This document shows positions 9,264 through 19,391 of a stretch of 64,000 nt of DNA, piece by piece. Both the position numbers and the translations under genes were made by a program. How positions within the stretch are numbered: position 1 is the stretch's first letter; each line of letters starts with the position of its first letter. Origin of the DNA: Pseudomonas fluorescens (lineage in GTDB: Bacteria; Pseudomonadota; Gammaproteobacteria; Pseudomonadales; Pseudomonadaceae); contig NZ_CP078138.1 of the NCBI RefSeq assembly GCF_019212185.1, forward strand, positions 4,818,501-4,882,500, written 5' to 3'. Under the pieces are notes generated by a model. It saw only the letters and a program-made list of their open reading frames with translations, did no database searches and was not told the origin of the DNA.

Positions 9264-10413
9264 CGTCCTTTTCAGCGCAGCCAAAACCAACAAGCAAGGC
9301 CAAAAACACCCAAAAGCTAGTAATGTACTGCTGTGTAAAGTGCGGATCTTCAACCATCAATGCCATCATGATGATCAAAAATCCGAAGAACACATTTCTA
9401 TCACGACGATAGACCACGCGTCCTATGAAGAAAAAGAAACCTAAAGAAACCAAAACTGCAGCGGCTGACTGCTCAATCAACGTAGTCATCCAAAAATTAT
9501 GAGCCGACAGATCAAAGTAGAATAGTGAAGAATAATAGCCGATCGGCTCAAAAGGGTGGATCATCAGAAAATCAATTTTTTCAGTCAGTGTTTGTAGCCG
9601 GCCATTTCCTGTCGCCAGGATTTCAACATTCGTCCGGGATGATACAAACGTGTCAAATCCAGACAGGTCCCACCCCGCAAACATTACCATGTAGGCAAAA
9701 AACGCAGCTAACAACACACAAGATAACCCACCCAACACGATAAGTTGACGAAACCTGAAAACGAAAAAAAACAGCACAAACAGGAGCAGCATATTGGATC
9801 TGGAAAATGTCAGGCAGATACCTAAAACGATGACACCAAACATCAAAAAATCTGACTTGCGACGCTCACTCAACACCATGTATGACACAGCAGAAAGCAA
9901 TAGAACCTGGGCAATCGTATTACTAGCCCCCCAAGGAAGAGACATCGCCCCCCCCACATACCGCTCCAATATAACCTGTTGAACACCAAGCTCTATAGAG
10001 CTAAAACAGAAATTGACTATGAAATACACAGCCAACGTTGCACCCGAACATATTAAAACCCTGGCAAGCGTATCAACCGACAACCGCCCACTTAGAAAAC
10101 TGCAGACCAGACCTAAATAAATAACAAAACCAAGTACATTAAAAAATGCTCTAACCGACGACTGAAAAGGACTGAAAGCAAAAACTGTCATTGCTACAAT
10201 CAACAGTATGTGCAAAAGAGGAAATAGAAAAAACCTCCAATCCATATAAGTCCAGTAGCGAAAAATAACAGGCACAAAGCCAAGGATGGCAATGATAAAG
10301 AAAGGCGTACCGAAGCTAAGTACCCCTCCATCTTCAGGGGATGTACTAAAACCCAACAGAATCATACCAAGCACGAAAAATGTCTGATATGTCGGAAGCC
10401 TAATATTAAACAT
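9241..10413 (-). CDS. wzy: O-antigen polymerase/ligase-like membrane protein (Wzy candidate)
   Basis: A very hydrophobic protein of about 390 residues with roughly ten or more predicted transmembrane segments and one larger periplasmic loop. That loop follows a TFSRS motif, which is frequent in the Wzy/WaaL superfamily, and the loop contains the NxxHN-like stretch SAHNFWMTTLIEQ. Position next to wzx and two glycosyltransferases argues for the polymerase that links repeat units on the periplasmic side, using undecaprenyl-PP donors. I start at ATG 10413, which overlaps the wzx stop by 8 bases; an upstream in-frame start at 10461 lies within wzx. Sequence conservation in this family is too low to exclude a ligase. 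Confidence 0.72.
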   Translation of the reverse strand: MFNIRLPTYQTFFVLGMILLGFSTSPEDGGVLSFGTPFFIIAILGFVPVIFRYWTYMDWRFFLFPLLHILLIVAMTVFAFSPFQSSVRAFFNVLGFVIYLGLVCSFLSGRLSVDTLARVLICSGATLAVYFIVNFCFSSIELGVQQVILERYVGGAMSLPWGASNTIAQVLLLSAVSYMVLSERRKSDFLMFGVIVLGICLTFSRSNMLLLFVLFFFVFRFRQLIVLGGLSCVLLAAFFAYMVMFAGWDLSGFDTFVSSRTNVEILATGNGRLQTLTEKIDFLMIHPFEPIGYYSSLFYFDLSAHNFWMTTLIEQSAAAVLVSLGFFFFIGRVVYRRDRNVFFGFLIIMMALMVEDPHFTQQYITSFWVFLALLVGFGCAEKDDGVKSEQ

Positions 10414-11680
10414 AGCTTGACCGTTTGATTTTTGTAAAATAAAAGAGACCAAGTGCATCAAAAGCTACCCGAAAGGTCCATGCCATTGCCGCACCAACAA
10501 CCCCGAAATATGTAATCAGCATGTAAAGAGCCCCTACAAACAGCGGCAATTCAATCAAATGCAAAATAGCCGTTTCCTTTGACCTGCCAGAAGCATGGAG
10601 AAAAGAATAAAACATTGAGCCAACTGCATTGAAAAACACACCGACACAAAGGATCCGCCCCACCCAAGCGGACTCATCCGACACGTATTTTCCGACCCAA
10701 AGATTCAATATAAAAGGCATGAGCAATGCAACGCAACTCATCACACAGAACATGATGAATGAAACCCATATAAGCCATCGATTGAATACACCATGCGCTT
10801 TATTTATATCTTCTTGTAGCAAATTGGCAATTACCGGAAAAGCAACCGTAGTAATAGCTCCAACCAAAATCATCGCTTGCACTGTGATCTCGTAGGGAAT
10901 TACATAAGCAGTTACAGCTGCTGCTGATATGAGCACCCCAACAAAGAAACGGTCCGCCTGTACTAAAAATGGGCTGACAACACTGCTAACCGTTACCCAA
11001 CCTCCAAACGCAAGCAGCTTGTTGGCTTGTAGCTTTGAGAACTCACCTTTTTCATCCTCGCCACCCGGGAGGCATTGATAGGCAAACTTTCTATACATAA
11101 ACAATGCAATCAATCGCGAGAGTACCAATGTCGCAATCAACCAATACAGCTGAGTAGTGATCTGCGCCACAAGGAACGGAGCCCCAAAATTTGCAGCACC
11201 GAGTGCGACACGCAAAAAACTGATGTTCTTGAAATTCAGATACGCTTCATTTACTCCTCGATAAGTCGCACTAATGGCCTGCATTGGTATCGCTACCGCT
11301 AGCAGCAGCAAAGAAAATAGAACCTCAGCGGCACTAACACTCTGCCGCGGCACCAAATTATACCCACCCAGAAAGCTTCCCAATACAATCAGGACGAACC
11401 CGATAAGTCCGACAACCATTGTGATTCGAACTGCCGTACTAACCACACCAGGAATTTCATTATCAACATCTCTCCCTCTGAGAGACGCAAGCCTTTGCGT
11501 AACCGCCCGACCTACTCCAAGATCCAGCGCTCCGGCGTAGCCTATCAATCCCCAAGCGAGGGCAAGGAAACCAAATCGCTCAGTACCTATCACGGAAATC
11601 AAGCTGGGGACGGTCAGCGCAGCGATCAGTAGAGGTAAACCGAGGCCTAACAGATTCCAAATAATATTTTTATAGTGCAC
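10406..11680 (-). CDS. wzx: O-antigen flippase (Wzx, MATE-like polysaccharide transporter)
   Basis: A 424-residue polytopic protein with about twelve hydrophobic helices and a conserved N terminus (NIIWNLLGLGLPLLIAALTVP) typical of Wzx/RfbX. The motif RFGFLALAWGLIGYAGALDLGVGRAVTQRLA matches the first two helices of this family. It moves undecaprenyl-PP-linked repeat units across the inner membrane. The start is GTG at 11680 with GAGG five bases upstream. It is followed directly by the polymerase (8-base overlap). Base composition is AT-rich relative to the core genes, as usual for wzx/wzy. Confidence 0.85.
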   Translation of the reverse strand: MHYKNIIWNLLGLGLPLLIAALTVPSLISVIGTERFGFLALAWGLIGYAGALDLGVGRAVTQRLASLRGRDVDNEIPGVVSTAVRITMVVGLIGFVLIVLGSFLGGYNLVPRQSVSAAEVLFSLLLLAVAIPMQAISATYRGVNEAYLNFKNISFLRVALGAANFGAPFLVAQITTQLYWLIATLVLSRLIALFMYRKFAYQCLPGGEDEKGEFSKLQANKLLAFGGWVTVSSVVSPFLVQADRFFVGVLISAAAVTAYVIPYEITVQAMILVGAITTVAFPVIANLLQEDINKAHGVFNRWLIWVSFIMFCVMSCVALLMPFILNLWVGKYVSDESAWVGRILCVGVFFNAVGSMFYSFLHASGRSKETAILHLIELPLFVGALYMLITYFGVVGAAMAWTFRVAFDALGLFYFTKIKRSSYV

Positions 11681-12169
11681 TGCAACCTCGCGCGGGTATA
11701 TTACTTAACTAGCCAATCGCGTCGATGAATAATCTCGGCAGACATCGAAAAACAGATGGCGCAAGGATATTCGACCATTTCTAAATTCGTAAACTCTGTG
11801 ACTGAACACGCCAGCAAACTTTAGCCACAGCGTACATATCTTCATTATTGTCGCAACAGCAAGCGAATCAGATCAAAAAACAATACCCGCTTTCGAAACA
11901 ACAGACGTTAATCTAATGCGGCGATTATAAACTAGATGACATCCCCGCCTGACGAATAGCAAGCATACAACTCAATCAATGCCGCCATTTCAACTCCACT
12001 CACCCTAGTTACCTACCAACTTTCGAAGAATTACCTTTAAAAATGGTGACGTATTTTCAACACTCGGACGTTTCCCAAGCGTAAATACGTCGCCATTTAC
12101 CTCAACAATTGAAGATAATTTAAAGTAGAGAGCCGCCTAAACTTTCCAACGCACAACTCTTGAAAGCAA
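11681..12169. other. Intergenic region between wzx and wzz
   Basis: These 489 bases have no supported gene. On the minus strand a TATAAT hexamer lies at 11929-11924, about 245 bases upstream of wzx, but without a clear -35 box; it could be a promoter for the wzx block. A long inverted repeat at 12041-12098 is listed separately. No JUMPstart/ops element was recognised. Confidence 0.4.
12041..12098 (-). terminator. Long inverted repeat downstream of wzz, probable terminator
   Basis: The arms at 12041-12056 and 12083-12098 are complementary at 15 of 16 positions, separated by 26 bases. Read on the minus strand the stem begins about 70 bases after the wzz stop and is followed by TTTTTAAA, consistent with intrinsic termination of the rml-wzz transcript before wzx. 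The long loop is unusual for a terminator. Confidence 0.5.
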
Positions 12170-13225
12170 TCATGAAGGGTAAACCTCGCGATTATGGCGA
12201 ATTAGAGTTCTAAATATGGCTACAAATACACCAACAACCCCGCCCAGCAGTATCGCCACAGCCAGGATCAATATTTTCTTAGGCTTGACAGGCTTATCCG
12301 GTGTCTCAATCGGACCGTCTAGACGGAACACTGCAACATCTTCAGGGCTTACTGCCAACTCTTTATAGAAGGAATATTTTAGCTGCAAATCCCGAAGCTT
12401 AACGATAAAAGGGTCGTTCAACTTTCGCTCTTTCAAGTTATTGATTTCAGCCTGAAGTGCCTTGCTACCACGAATGTAAGTCAATTCTCCATTCATATTA
12501 GCTGAAACCTCACTGGACAAATCCCCCCGTATGATTGGAGGTTTTTCCAGACCAATAGCTTCTGCGATACGGAGCGCTTCATTTAAACGGGTAATATGAT
12601 CTTCACGAACCTTCTCACCATTTTCACGCTGCGCATTTATCTGTTGTTCAAGGTTTCGTGCTCGAACCTCGGCCTCTCTTTTAACTCCATCGATCATTTC
12701 CCCAACGGCGACAACTCTGGCCTGATCCACAAATGCTTTTACCCACTCAACAATTTGGGCTGGGTTACTGCCTTGGATTGCGACAGAGTAACGATCCGGA
12801 GAACTCTTATCCGCGAGCGCAACACTCAGGACATTGCTAAAACGATCATAAATTCCCTCAAGGGACCCTTTGCGCTCTTCCTCACTGAGTGAGGGAAGAT
12901 AGTACTTTTCAAAAAAATAGCGGCGCAATGACTCAGCTTGCAGATTGCGTAAAAAAACCTCATATACGCTTTTCACACTGAACGGCTCAAGCTCGGAGTC
13001 TTTGGTTCGGCCATAGTTAAAATTGGCAATATCTTTTTGTGCCGGCGGAATTACAATAACTTTAGCTTCGTAAATAGGCTTACTAAGAAAAGCATAGCTC
13101 CCACCCAGCAACGCAAAAACCAGGACAAAAGCCAAGATCAGCCATTTTTGAAGCCATAAACCATTCATAACGTCTATCAGGCTAGCTTCTTCATAAGCTT
13201 TGGCCCCAGTTGGCTTATTGCGCAT
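12170..13225 (-). CDS. wzz: Polysaccharide chain-length determinant (Wzz)
   Basis: A 351-residue inner-membrane co-polymerase that sets O-antigen chain length. It has the family architecture: a cytoplasmic N terminus, a first membrane helix near residues 30-50, a long periplasmic helical part (about residues 55-310, with coiled-coil-rich stretches), then a proline-rich motif (ETPDKPVKPKK) leading into the second helix near residues 315-335. Start ATG 13225 follows AAGGATAACG. It lies 80 bases after rmlA and next to the ihfB side of the locus, where wzz is found in other Pseudomonas. A probable terminator follows it. Confidence 0.9.
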   Translation of the reverse strand: MRNKPTGAKAYEEASLIDVMNGLWLQKWLILAFVLVFALLGGSYAFLSKPIYEAKVIVIPPAQKDIANFNYGRTKDSELEPFSVKSVYEVFLRNLQAESLRRYFFEKYYLPSLSEEERKGSLEGIYDRFSNVLSVALADKSSPDRYSVAIQGSNPAQIVEWVKAFVDQARVVAVGEMIDGVKREAEVRARNLEQQINAQRENGEKVREDHITRLNEALRIAEAIGLEKPPIIRGDLSSEVSANMNGELTYIRGSKALQAEINNLKERKLNDPFIVKLRDLQLKYSFYKELAVSPEDVAVFRLDGPIETPDKPVKPKKILILAVAILLGGVVGVFVAIFRTLIRHNREVYPS

Positions 13226-13305
13226 TTAGTACGTTATCCTTGGTAGTCACAAATCACTATGTTTCAGGCGATTAACCCGCTCGATCAGAACGTAACGTCC
13301 TCATC

Positions 13306-14196
13306 TCACCGAGAAGATGATTCCAGCAACTTCTCGAGATATTTCCCGTAACCGGTCTTTTTCAGAGCGCTCGCTTGCACTGTCAATTGCTCGGCAGTAA
13401 TCCAGCCAAGGTTGTAAGCAATCTCCTCCAGGCAAGCCACTTTCAGGCCTTGTCGCTGCTCGATCGTGTGCACGAAATGGCTAGCTTCCAGCAACGACTC
13501 ATGTGTCCCCGTATCAAGCCAAGCGAAGCCACGACCAAGAATTTCGACATTCAGGGTCTTACGCTCGAGGTACGCACGATTGATGTCGGTGATTTCCAAC
13601 TCACCACGAGAGGATGGCTTGATGCCCTTGGCAATCTCGACAACATCATTGTCGTAAAAGTACAGACCGGTGACTGCATAGTTGGATTTCGGTTTGAGTG
13701 GTTTCTCTTCAATGCTCAACGCTCGTCCAGTACTGTCGAACTCAACAACACCAAAACGTTCTGGATCGCTGACGTGATAGCCAAATACAGTAGCGCCTTG
13801 CTGCTGAGAACTGGCAGAACGCAGATTGTCCGAAAAATGCTGACCGTAAAAAATATTATCACCGAGGATCAAGCAGCAAGGATCTTTGCCAATGAACTCT
13901 TCGCCAATGATGAAGGCTTGTGCCAGACCATCAGGACTCGGTTGCTCGGCATAAGTAAGCTTGATCCCGTAAACGCTGCCATCCCCTAGCAACTTGCGAA
14001 AACATGGCAAATCTTCAGGCGTAGAGATAATCAAAATTTCACGCATACCCGCGAGCATCAGCACCGAGAGCGGATAAAAAATCATCGGCTTGTCGTAGAT
14101 TGGCAGCATCTGCTTCGACACACCGAGGGTCAGTGGGTGCAATCGAGTACCCGAGCCGCCGGCGAGGATGATGCCTTTACGATTTGTCGTGGTCAT
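13306..14196 (-). CDS. rmlA: Glucose-1-phosphate thymidylyltransferase (RmlA)
   Basis: A 296-residue enzyme making dTDP-glucose from glucose 1-phosphate and dTTP, the first step of dTDP-L-rhamnose synthesis. The nucleotide-binding signature [13 protein letters not shown] is near residue 11, followed by [17 protein letters not shown]; the conserved LGDNIFYG and [19 protein letters not shown] blocks follow. Length fits the family. Its ATG overlaps the rmlD stop (ATGA), so translation is coupled. Gene order here is rmlB-rmlD-rmlA, with no rmlC following. Confidence 0.95.
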   Translation of the reverse strand: MTTTNRKGIILAGGSGTRLHPLTLGVSKQMLPIYDKPMIFYPLSVLMLAGMREILIISTPEDLPCFRKLLGDGSVYGIKLTYAEQPSPDGLAQAFIIGEEFIGKDPCCLILGDNIFYGQHFSDNLRSASSQQQGATVFGYHVSDPERFGVVEFDSTGRALSIEEKPLKPKSNYAVTGLYFYDNDVVEIAKGIKPSSRGELEITDINRAYLERKTLNVEILGRGFAWLDTGTHESLLEASHFVHTIEQRQGLKVACLEEIAYNLGWITAEQLTVQASALKKTGYGKYLEKLLESSSR

Positions 14197-15086
14197 TTGT
14201 TCAGAACTTCCCTAAGCATTCGGGTTACGCCACTTTGCCATTCTGGCAAGTGTAGAGAAAAATTGTCGCGCAGCTTCTGAGTATTCAAACGCGAATTCAA
14301 CGGGCGATGCGCAGGTGTTGGATAAGCGGTCGTTTTGATTGGATTGATGGTCGCAACGGCGAGTTCTTCGCCGTTGGCTTTGGCAAAACCGATAACATGA
14401 TTGGCGTAGCCGCACCAGGACACTTCACCGGCGGCAGCCAAGTGATACAGGCCTGCCAGTTCAGGAAACTGCAGGACTTTCTGAATGGTCAAAGCCGTCA
14501 CGTCCGCGATCAGGTCTGCCCCCGTCGGAGCGCCCATCTGATCAGCGATGACGTTCAAGGTTTCGCGATCCCTGGCCAAGCGCAACATGGTCTTGGCAAA
14601 GTTATTGCCGCGAGCGCCGTAAACCCAACTGGTGCGGAAGATCAGGTGCTTACAGCCCGAGGCGATGATCGCTTGCTCACCAGCCAGCTTACTGGCACCG
14701 TAATGATTCACAGGGGCGACAGGATCTGTCTCTTGCCATGACTTCAGGCCCTCGCCGCTGAACACGTAGTCTGTGGAGTAGTGAACCAGCAAAGCCCCCA
14801 GCACCGCGGCCTCTTCAGCCATGACCCCACTTGCCTGACCGTTCACACGGTCAGCCAGATCCGTTTCGGACTCAGCCTTATCGACGGCAGTGTAGGCGGC
14901 AGCGTTGACGATGACGTCGGGATTGACCCTACGGATTGTCGCGCGCAGTGCTTCGAGGTCAGACAGATCACCACTAAGACCATCAACCGGGTGCCGATCA
15001 AGAGCAATCAACTCACCAAGCGGCGCCAGCGAGCGTTGCAACTCCCACCCGACCTGGCCGTTTTTTCCAAACAGAAGGATTTTCAT
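14193..15086 (-). CDS. rmlD: dTDP-4-dehydrorhamnose reductase (RmlD)
   Basis: A 297-residue SDR that reduces dTDP-4-keto-L-rhamnose to dTDP-L-rhamnose, the last step of the pathway. The N terminus [17 protein letters not shown] is typical; the conserved YSTDYVFSG and the catalytic Tyr-x3-Lys in YGASKLAGE are visible. The open frame extends upstream into rmlB, but the ATG at 15086 matches the family start and overlaps the rmlB stop by four bases (ATGA). The 3' end overlaps rmlA the same way. Confidence 0.95.
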   Translation of the reverse strand: MKILLFGKNGQVGWELQRSLAPLGELIALDRHPVDGLSGDLSDLEALRATIRRVNPDVIVNAAAYTAVDKAESETDLADRVNGQASGVMAEEAAVLGALLVHYSTDYVFSGEGLKSWQETDPVAPVNHYGASKLAGEQAIIASGCKHLIFRTSWVYGARGNNFAKTMLRLARDRETLNVIADQMGAPTGADLIADVTALTIQKVLQFPELAGLYHLAAAGEVSWCGYANHVIGFAKANGEELAVATINPIKTTAYPTPAHRPLNSRLNTQKLRDNFSLHLPEWQSGVTRMLREVLNK

Positions 15087-16159
15087 GCGTTGCCCGTACG
15101 GTCCGCATAGTTCTGGTCTATCCATTGCTGATAGCTGCCACTCTTCACGTGAGCAACCCAAGCCGAATTGTTGAGATACCACTCAACAGTCTTGCGGATG
15201 CCAGACTCAAAGGTTTCTTCAGGCGCCCACCCAAGTTCACGCTGGATTTTACTGGCGTCGATGGCATAACGCTGGTCGTGGCCTGGGCGATCCTGAACAT
15301 AGGTGATCAGGCTGGCGTGCGGACGATGAGCAGAGTCTGGACGCAGTTCATCGAGGAGCGCGCACAGGGCATGCACCACTTCGATGTTCTGTTTTTCGTT
15401 ATGCCCACCGATATTGTATGTCTCGCCGATAACACCTTCGGTCACCACTTTGTACAGCGCGCGAGCGTGGTCTTCGACATAGAGCCAGTCGCGGACCTGA
15501 TTGCCTTTGCCATAGACCGGCAACGGTTTGCCTTCAAGCGCGTTGAGAATGATCAGAGGGATCAACTTCTCCGGGAAGTGGCAAGGGCCGTAGTTGTTCG
15601 AGCAATTGGTGACCAAGGTCGGCAAGCCGTACGTACGAGCCCAAGCGCGAACCAGATGATCGGAGCTGGCTTTACTGGCGGAATATGGCGAGCTTGGCTG
15701 GTACGGGGTGGTCTCAGTGAAGAGATCGTTCGGACCTTCCAGGTCTCCGTAAACTTCGTCAGTCGAAATGTGATGGAAGCGAAAAGCAGCCTTGCGCCCA
15801 TCATCCAGCGCCGCCCAGTAGTGGCGGGCAGCTTCGAGCAATGTGTAGGTGCCAATGATATTGGTCTGAATGAACTCGGACGGACCGGAAATCGAACGAT
15901 CAACATGAGACTCCGCCGCCAAATGCATGATGGCATCGGGCTGATGCTCACGAAGAACGCGGTCCACTTGATCGCGATCACAGATATCGACGCGCTCGAA
16001 CGCATAACGAGGGCTCTGGCTGACTTCGGCCAACGACTCAAGGTTACCAGCGTAAGTCAGCTTATCGACATTGACGATGGAGTCGGTGGTATTGGAGATA
16101 ATGTGACGAATGACTGCCGAGCCGATAAAGCCGGCACCACCGGTTACTAGAATTTTCAC
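15083..16159 (-). CDS. rmlB: dTDP-glucose 4,6-dehydratase (RmlB)
   Basis: A 358-residue extended SDR converting dTDP-glucose to dTDP-4-keto-6-deoxyglucose. It has [11 protein letters not shown] near residue 7, the active-site STDEVYGDL and the catalytic Tyr-x3-Lys in [10 protein letters not shown] chose GTG 16159, which gives the standard N terminus ([10 protein letters not shown]) and has AAGGGTG upstream; the longer frame to 16282 has no family similarity. It heads the rmlBDA-wzz transcript, and the 222 bases before the LapA-domain gene must hold its promoter. Confidence 0.95.
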   Translation of the reverse strand: MKILVTGGAGFIGSAVIRHIISNTTDSIVNVDKLTYAGNLESLAEVSQSPRYAFERVDICDRDQVDRVLREHQPDAIMHLAAESHVDRSISGPSEFIQTNIIGTYTLLEAARHYWAALDDGRKAAFRFHHISTDEVYGDLEGPNDLFTETTPYQPSSPYSASKASSDHLVRAWARTYGLPTLVTNCSNNYGPCHFPEKLIPLIILNALEGKPLPVYGKGNQVRDWLYVEDHARALYKVVTEGVIGETYNIGGHNEKQNIEVVHALCALLDELRPDSAHRPHASLITYVQDRPGHDQRYAIDASKIQRELGWAPEETFESGIRKTVEWYLNNSAWVAHVKSGSYQQWIDQNYADRTGNA

Positions 16160-16381
16160 GCGAAACCACACCCTTGAATTGCTGACAGAGCCTTTTTTCG
16201 AGCGCTGTCTGGTATATGAAGACAAAAGCCGCCAAATCACCTGAGGCTTCTGAAAAAAGTCAGTCTGAATCGAAAGGAGCACTGCCCCTCTACCCAGACA
16301 GGCGCAGCATATTACAGCTTAGTTCGGGTTTTACTATTGGTTAAGGTCGACAGGTGATGCAGGCATATTCCGTATAGGGCA

Positions 16382-16624
16382 CTACCGTATTCGGACCTGG
16401 CGTCTGCCCACGACACGAGCAAAGATCCACCCTAAAATCGGGCCAATCAACATGCCAAACAGAAGTGCGAGCACGACCACTATCGACAAAGGTAACTGAG
16501 GGCCTGTCCAGCCGAAGAATAGCAAAGAAACCGATTGTTGATTTTCCAGAATGAACACCAACACGACCGCGACCAGCAAAATTAGAGCGAAAGCAATAAA
16601 CACGCCCTTGGGATTACGCATCAT
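16382..16624 (-). CDS. LapA-domain small membrane protein (DUF1049)
   Basis: An 80-residue protein with two hydrophobic helices (about residues 8-28 and 40-65) separated by a short loop with NQQSVSLLFFGW, the hallmark of LapA/YciS-type lipopolysaccharide-assembly proteins. In E. coli the related LapA works with LapB in controlling LPS synthesis; that role here is by family only, and no LapB follows. Two consecutive ATG codons follow AAGGAGCGA; the second (16621) has the better spacing. It sits 21 bases after ihfB, as in other Pseudomonas, so it is likely cotranscribed. Confidence 0.85.
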   Translation of the reverse strand: MMRNPKGVFIAFALILLVAVVLVFILENQQSVSLLFFGWTGPQLPLSIVVVLALLFGMLIGPILGWIFARVVGRRQVRIR

Positions 16625-16645
16625 TCGCTCCTTCTAAAACGGCTG

Positions 16646-16942
16646 TCAAAGCCCTTCTTCCTCATCTTCATTCACCCGATCCCGCAGTTCCTTACCTGGC
16701 TTGAAATGCGGCACGAATTTGCCGTCGAGGCTGACGGACTGACCCGTCTTCGGGTTTCGCCCTACACGAGGCGCGCGGTAGTGCAGTGAAAAGCTGCCAA
16801 AGCCGCGGATCTCGATACGATCACCGGTGGCCAGGCATTGGGACATCTGTTCAAGCATAGTCTTGATAGCCAGCTCTACATCTTTGGATGAAAGCAGGCC
16901 CTGATGGGTGACAATTCGTTCGATCAACTCCGACTTCGTCAT
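16646..16942 (-). CDS. ihfB: Integration host factor beta subunit
   Basis: A 98-residue DNA-bending protein that pairs with IHF-alpha. It has the HU/IHF fold: two N-terminal helices ([10 protein letters not shown]...), the beta arm with the DNA-binding signature GRNPKTG near residue 62 and its intercalating proline, and a C-terminal helix with an acidic tail. It follows rpsA-region genes, matching the conserved rpsA-ihfB neighbourhood, and marks the standard border of the O-antigen locus. A strong Shine-Dalgarno (AAGAAGGG) precedes ATG 16942. Confidence 0.96.
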   Translation of the reverse strand: MTKSELIERIVTHQGLLSSKDVELAIKTMLEQMSQCLATGDRIEIRGFGSFSLHYRAPRVGRNPKTGQSVSLDGKFVPHFKPGKELRDRVNEDEEEGL

Positions 16943-17103
16943 ATTTTTCCCTTCTTTTTCAAGCAGCTAGGTCAGCGCTTCAAAGGTTTTAGCATGCCCG
17001 ACGATATTTGAACAGCCCACGCATTGACTAATCTGCAGAAGAGCCAACTCGCAGAACCATTGTAATTTTTCCGACATTTGATTCGGAATCGTCAGACACT
17101 TGA

Positions 17104-17385
17104 TCACCGACAAATGACCAACATGGTCCGCGTCAGATAACCCGCCGGATTCCAGCCAAACGGATAATCCCCCTCCTCCTCCTTGGCATCGCTCGATCTG
17201 ACAACCACCTTGTAGCCCTGAGCCTTGCACTCCCTGTCTGCGCGCTTGTAGCACTTGTCCCAGCCCGACCCCAGCCCTGAACAGTCGATCTCGATACCGC
17301 TGACACCTCGTACCGCATGAGTCTTCACGTTCGTGGTACAGCCTGCCAGCACCAGCACAACAAGCAACACTCCGAATCTGTTCAT
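17104..17385 (-). CDS. Small putative lipoprotein, function unknown
   Basis: A 93-residue protein with a short hydrophobic signal and a lipobox LVLAGC, giving a lipidated cysteine near residue 15. The mature part is small, with three further cysteines (in DCSG, KCYKR and ECKAQG) and a C-terminal VICR. The strong AAGGAAGTGA before ATG 17385 supports translation. The gene lies between rpsA and ihfB; proteins of this kind occur at this position in related species, but no function is known to me. Confidence 0.8.
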   Translation of the reverse strand: MNRFGVLLVVLVLAGCTTNVKTHAVRGVSGIEIDCSGLGSGWDKCYKRADRECKAQGYKVVVRSSDAKEEEGDYPFGWNPAGYLTRTMLVICR

Positions 17386-17531
17386 TCACTTCCTTAGACT
17401 GGGCATTTGCCCTGTCGTCGATGACTTCAGGCTAAGCCTAGCTCAAATAAACGAATGATCTGCTTGAAGAAAAAGACAACAGCTACCCGCTTTTGGTTTC
17501 ACCAAAGCATTCAGCACTGAATTCCAGCCAC

Positions 17532-17562
17532 AAAAAAGGGCGACCGAAGTCGCCCTTTTTTT
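17532..17562 (-). terminator. Intrinsic terminator of rpsA
   Basis: On the minus strand a perfect stem with GGGCGAC/GTCGCCC and a four-base loop is flanked by A and T runs on both sides, so it ends in a U-tract. It starts 16 bases after the rpsA stop codon and can act in either direction. Confidence 0.9.
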
Positions 17563-17577
17563 ATGGTCTGACAGAAC

Positions 17578-19272
17578 TTAGTTCTGCTTTTCCATTTGTG
17601 CACGCAACAGGTCGCCCAGAGTGGTAGGACCAGCAGCGATGCTGTCCGAGGCTGGCTTGTCGCGCAGGCTCTGGATAGCTTCTTTCTCGTCTTCAACGTC
17701 TTTCGACTTGATCGAGAGCTGGATTACGCGGCTCTTGCGGTCAACGCTGATGATCTTGGCTTCTACTTCTTCGCCTTCTTTCAGAACGTTACGTGCATCT
17801 TCGATGCGGTCACGGCTGATTTCGGAGGCTTTCAGAGTCGCTTCGATATCGTCGGCCAGAGTGATGATGGCGCCTTTAGCGTCAACTTCTTTCACGATGC
17901 CTTTAACGATTGCGCCTTTGTCGTTCTCTTGAACGTACTCGGAGAACGGATCGCTTTCCAGTTGCTTGATACCCAGGGAGATACGCTCGCGCTCTGGGTC
18001 AACCGACAGGATAACGGTGTCCAGCTCGTCGCCCTTCTTGAAACGACGCACGGCTTCTTCGCCCACTTCGTTCCAGGAGATGTCGGACAGGTGAACCAGA
18101 CCGTCGATGCCGCCGTCCAGACCAATGAAGATACCGAAATCGGTGATCGACTTGATGGTGCCGGAGATTTTATCGCCCTTGTTGAACTGGCCAGAGAAAT
18201 CTTCCCATGGGTTAGATTTGCACTGTTTGATGCCCAGGGAGATACGACGACGCTCTTCGTCGATGTCCAGAACCATAACTTCCACTTCGTCGCCGACTTG
18301 TACGACTTTCGAAGGGTGGATGTTCTTGTTGGTCCAGTCCATTTCGGAAACGTGTACCAGACCTTCAACGCCTTCTTCCAGCTCAGCGAAGCAGCCGTAG
18401 TCGGTCAGGTTGGTTACACGCGCGGTTACGCGAGTGCTTTCTGGGTAACGAGCTTTGATAGCAACCCATGGATCTTCGCCCAGTTGCTTCAGGCCCAGGG
18501 AAACACGATTGCGCTCGCGATCGTACTTCAGAACCTTGACATCGATCTCGTCGCCAACGTTGACGATTTCCGATGGGTGCTTGATACGCTTCCAAGCCAT
18601 GTCGGTGATGTGCAGCAGGCCATCGACGCCACCCAGATCGACGAATGCGCCGTAATCGGTGAGGTTCTTGACGATACCTTTGACTTGCTGGCCTTCCTGC
18701 AGGGATTCCAGCAGAGCTTCACGCTCAGCGGAGTTCTCGGCTTCGAGGACGCTACGACGGGAAACGACAACGTTGTTGCGCTTCTGGTCGAGTTTGATGA
18801 CCTTGAATTCCAGCTCTTTGCCTTCCAGGTGCGTGGTGTCGCGCACTGGACGGACGTCAACCAGGGAACCTGGCAGGAACGCACGGATGCCGTTAACGTC
18901 GACAGTGAAGCCGCCTTTAACCTTACCGTTGATAACGCCCTTGACCACTTCCTCAGCTGCGAAGGCTGCTTCCAGAACGATCCAGCATTCAGCGCGCTTG
19001 GCTTTTTCACGGGACAGCTTGGTTTCACCGAAACCGTCTTCAACCGAGTCCAGAGCAACGTGAACTTCGTCACCGACGTTGATGTTCAGTTCGCCAGCGT
19101 CGTTGTAGAACTGCTCCAGAGGGATCAGTGCTTCGGACTTCAGGCCAGCGTGAACAGTTACCCAGCGAGCTTGGTAATCGATATCAACGATAACACCGGT
19201 GATGATGGAGCCTGCCTGAAGGTTCAGGGTCTTTAGGCTTTCTTCAAAGAGTTCCGCAAAGCTTTCGCTCAT
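17578..19272 (-). CDS. rpsA: 30S ribosomal protein S1
   Basis: A 564-residue protein made of six repeated S1 RNA-binding domains. The first two bind the ribosome; the next four bind mRNA and assist initiation. Repeats are visible through the recurring motifs GxVxxITDFGxFVxL and xDGLVHxSDxxW (for example near residues 195-260, 280-345 and 370-430). The N terminus [13 protein letters not shown] is the standard start, so ATG 19272 is used rather than the longer frame. High GC with strongly biased codons suits a highly expressed gene. It follows cmk, as in most gamma-proteobacteria. Confidence 0.97.
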   Translation of the reverse strand: MSESFAELFEESLKTLNLQAGSIITGVIVDIDYQARWVTVHAGLKSEALIPLEQFYNDAGELNINVGDEVHVALDSVEDGFGETKLSREKAKRAECWIVLEAAFAAEEVVKGVINGKVKGGFTVDVNGIRAFLPGSLVDVRPVRDTTHLEGKELEFKVIKLDQKRNNVVVSRRSVLEAENSAEREALLESLQEGQQVKGIVKNLTDYGAFVDLGGVDGLLHITDMAWKRIKHPSEIVNVGDEIDVKVLKYDRERNRVSLGLKQLGEDPWVAIKARYPESTRVTARVTNLTDYGCFAELEEGVEGLVHVSEMDWTNKNIHPSKVVQVGDEVEVMVLDIDEERRRISLGIKQCKSNPWEDFSGQFNKGDKISGTIKSITDFGIFIGLDGGIDGLVHLSDISWNEVGEEAVRRFKKGDELDTVILSVDPERERISLGIKQLESDPFSEYVQENDKGAIVKGIVKEVDAKGAIITLADDIEATLKASEISRDRIEDARNVLKEGEEVEAKIISVDRKSRVIQLSIKSKDVEDEKEAIQSLRDKPASDSIAAGPTTLGDLLRAQMEKQN

Positions 19273-19290
19273 TTTAATTCCTGTTGATAA

Positions 19291-19331
19291 GGGCGAAAAA
19301 TACGCCCATCTCCACATCCCAGACGATGTGG
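19291..19331 (-). promoter_or_regulatory. Hairpins in the rpsA leader
   Basis: Two short stem-loops occur in the minus-strand leader of rpsA: GGGCG/CGCCC (19291-19307, ending about 19 bases before the start codon) and CCACATC/GATGTGG (19312-19331). The E. coli rpsA leader is autoregulated by S1 through hairpins near the start codon; a similar role here is inferred only from position. Confidence 0.35.
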
Positions 19332-19391
19332 GTCAGTTTCATTTAAAAGAAGCACCGCAGGACTATGACTGGTCCCCTGTGGCCTTCTTGG

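Noticed and set aside
15125..16150. Plus-strand open frame of 341 codons opposite rmlB
   Set aside because: Shadow of the strongly supported rmlB on the other strand.
17596..19236. Plus-strand open frame of 546 codons opposite rpsA
   Set aside because: Antisense to the six S1 repeats; long because of rpsA codon bias.
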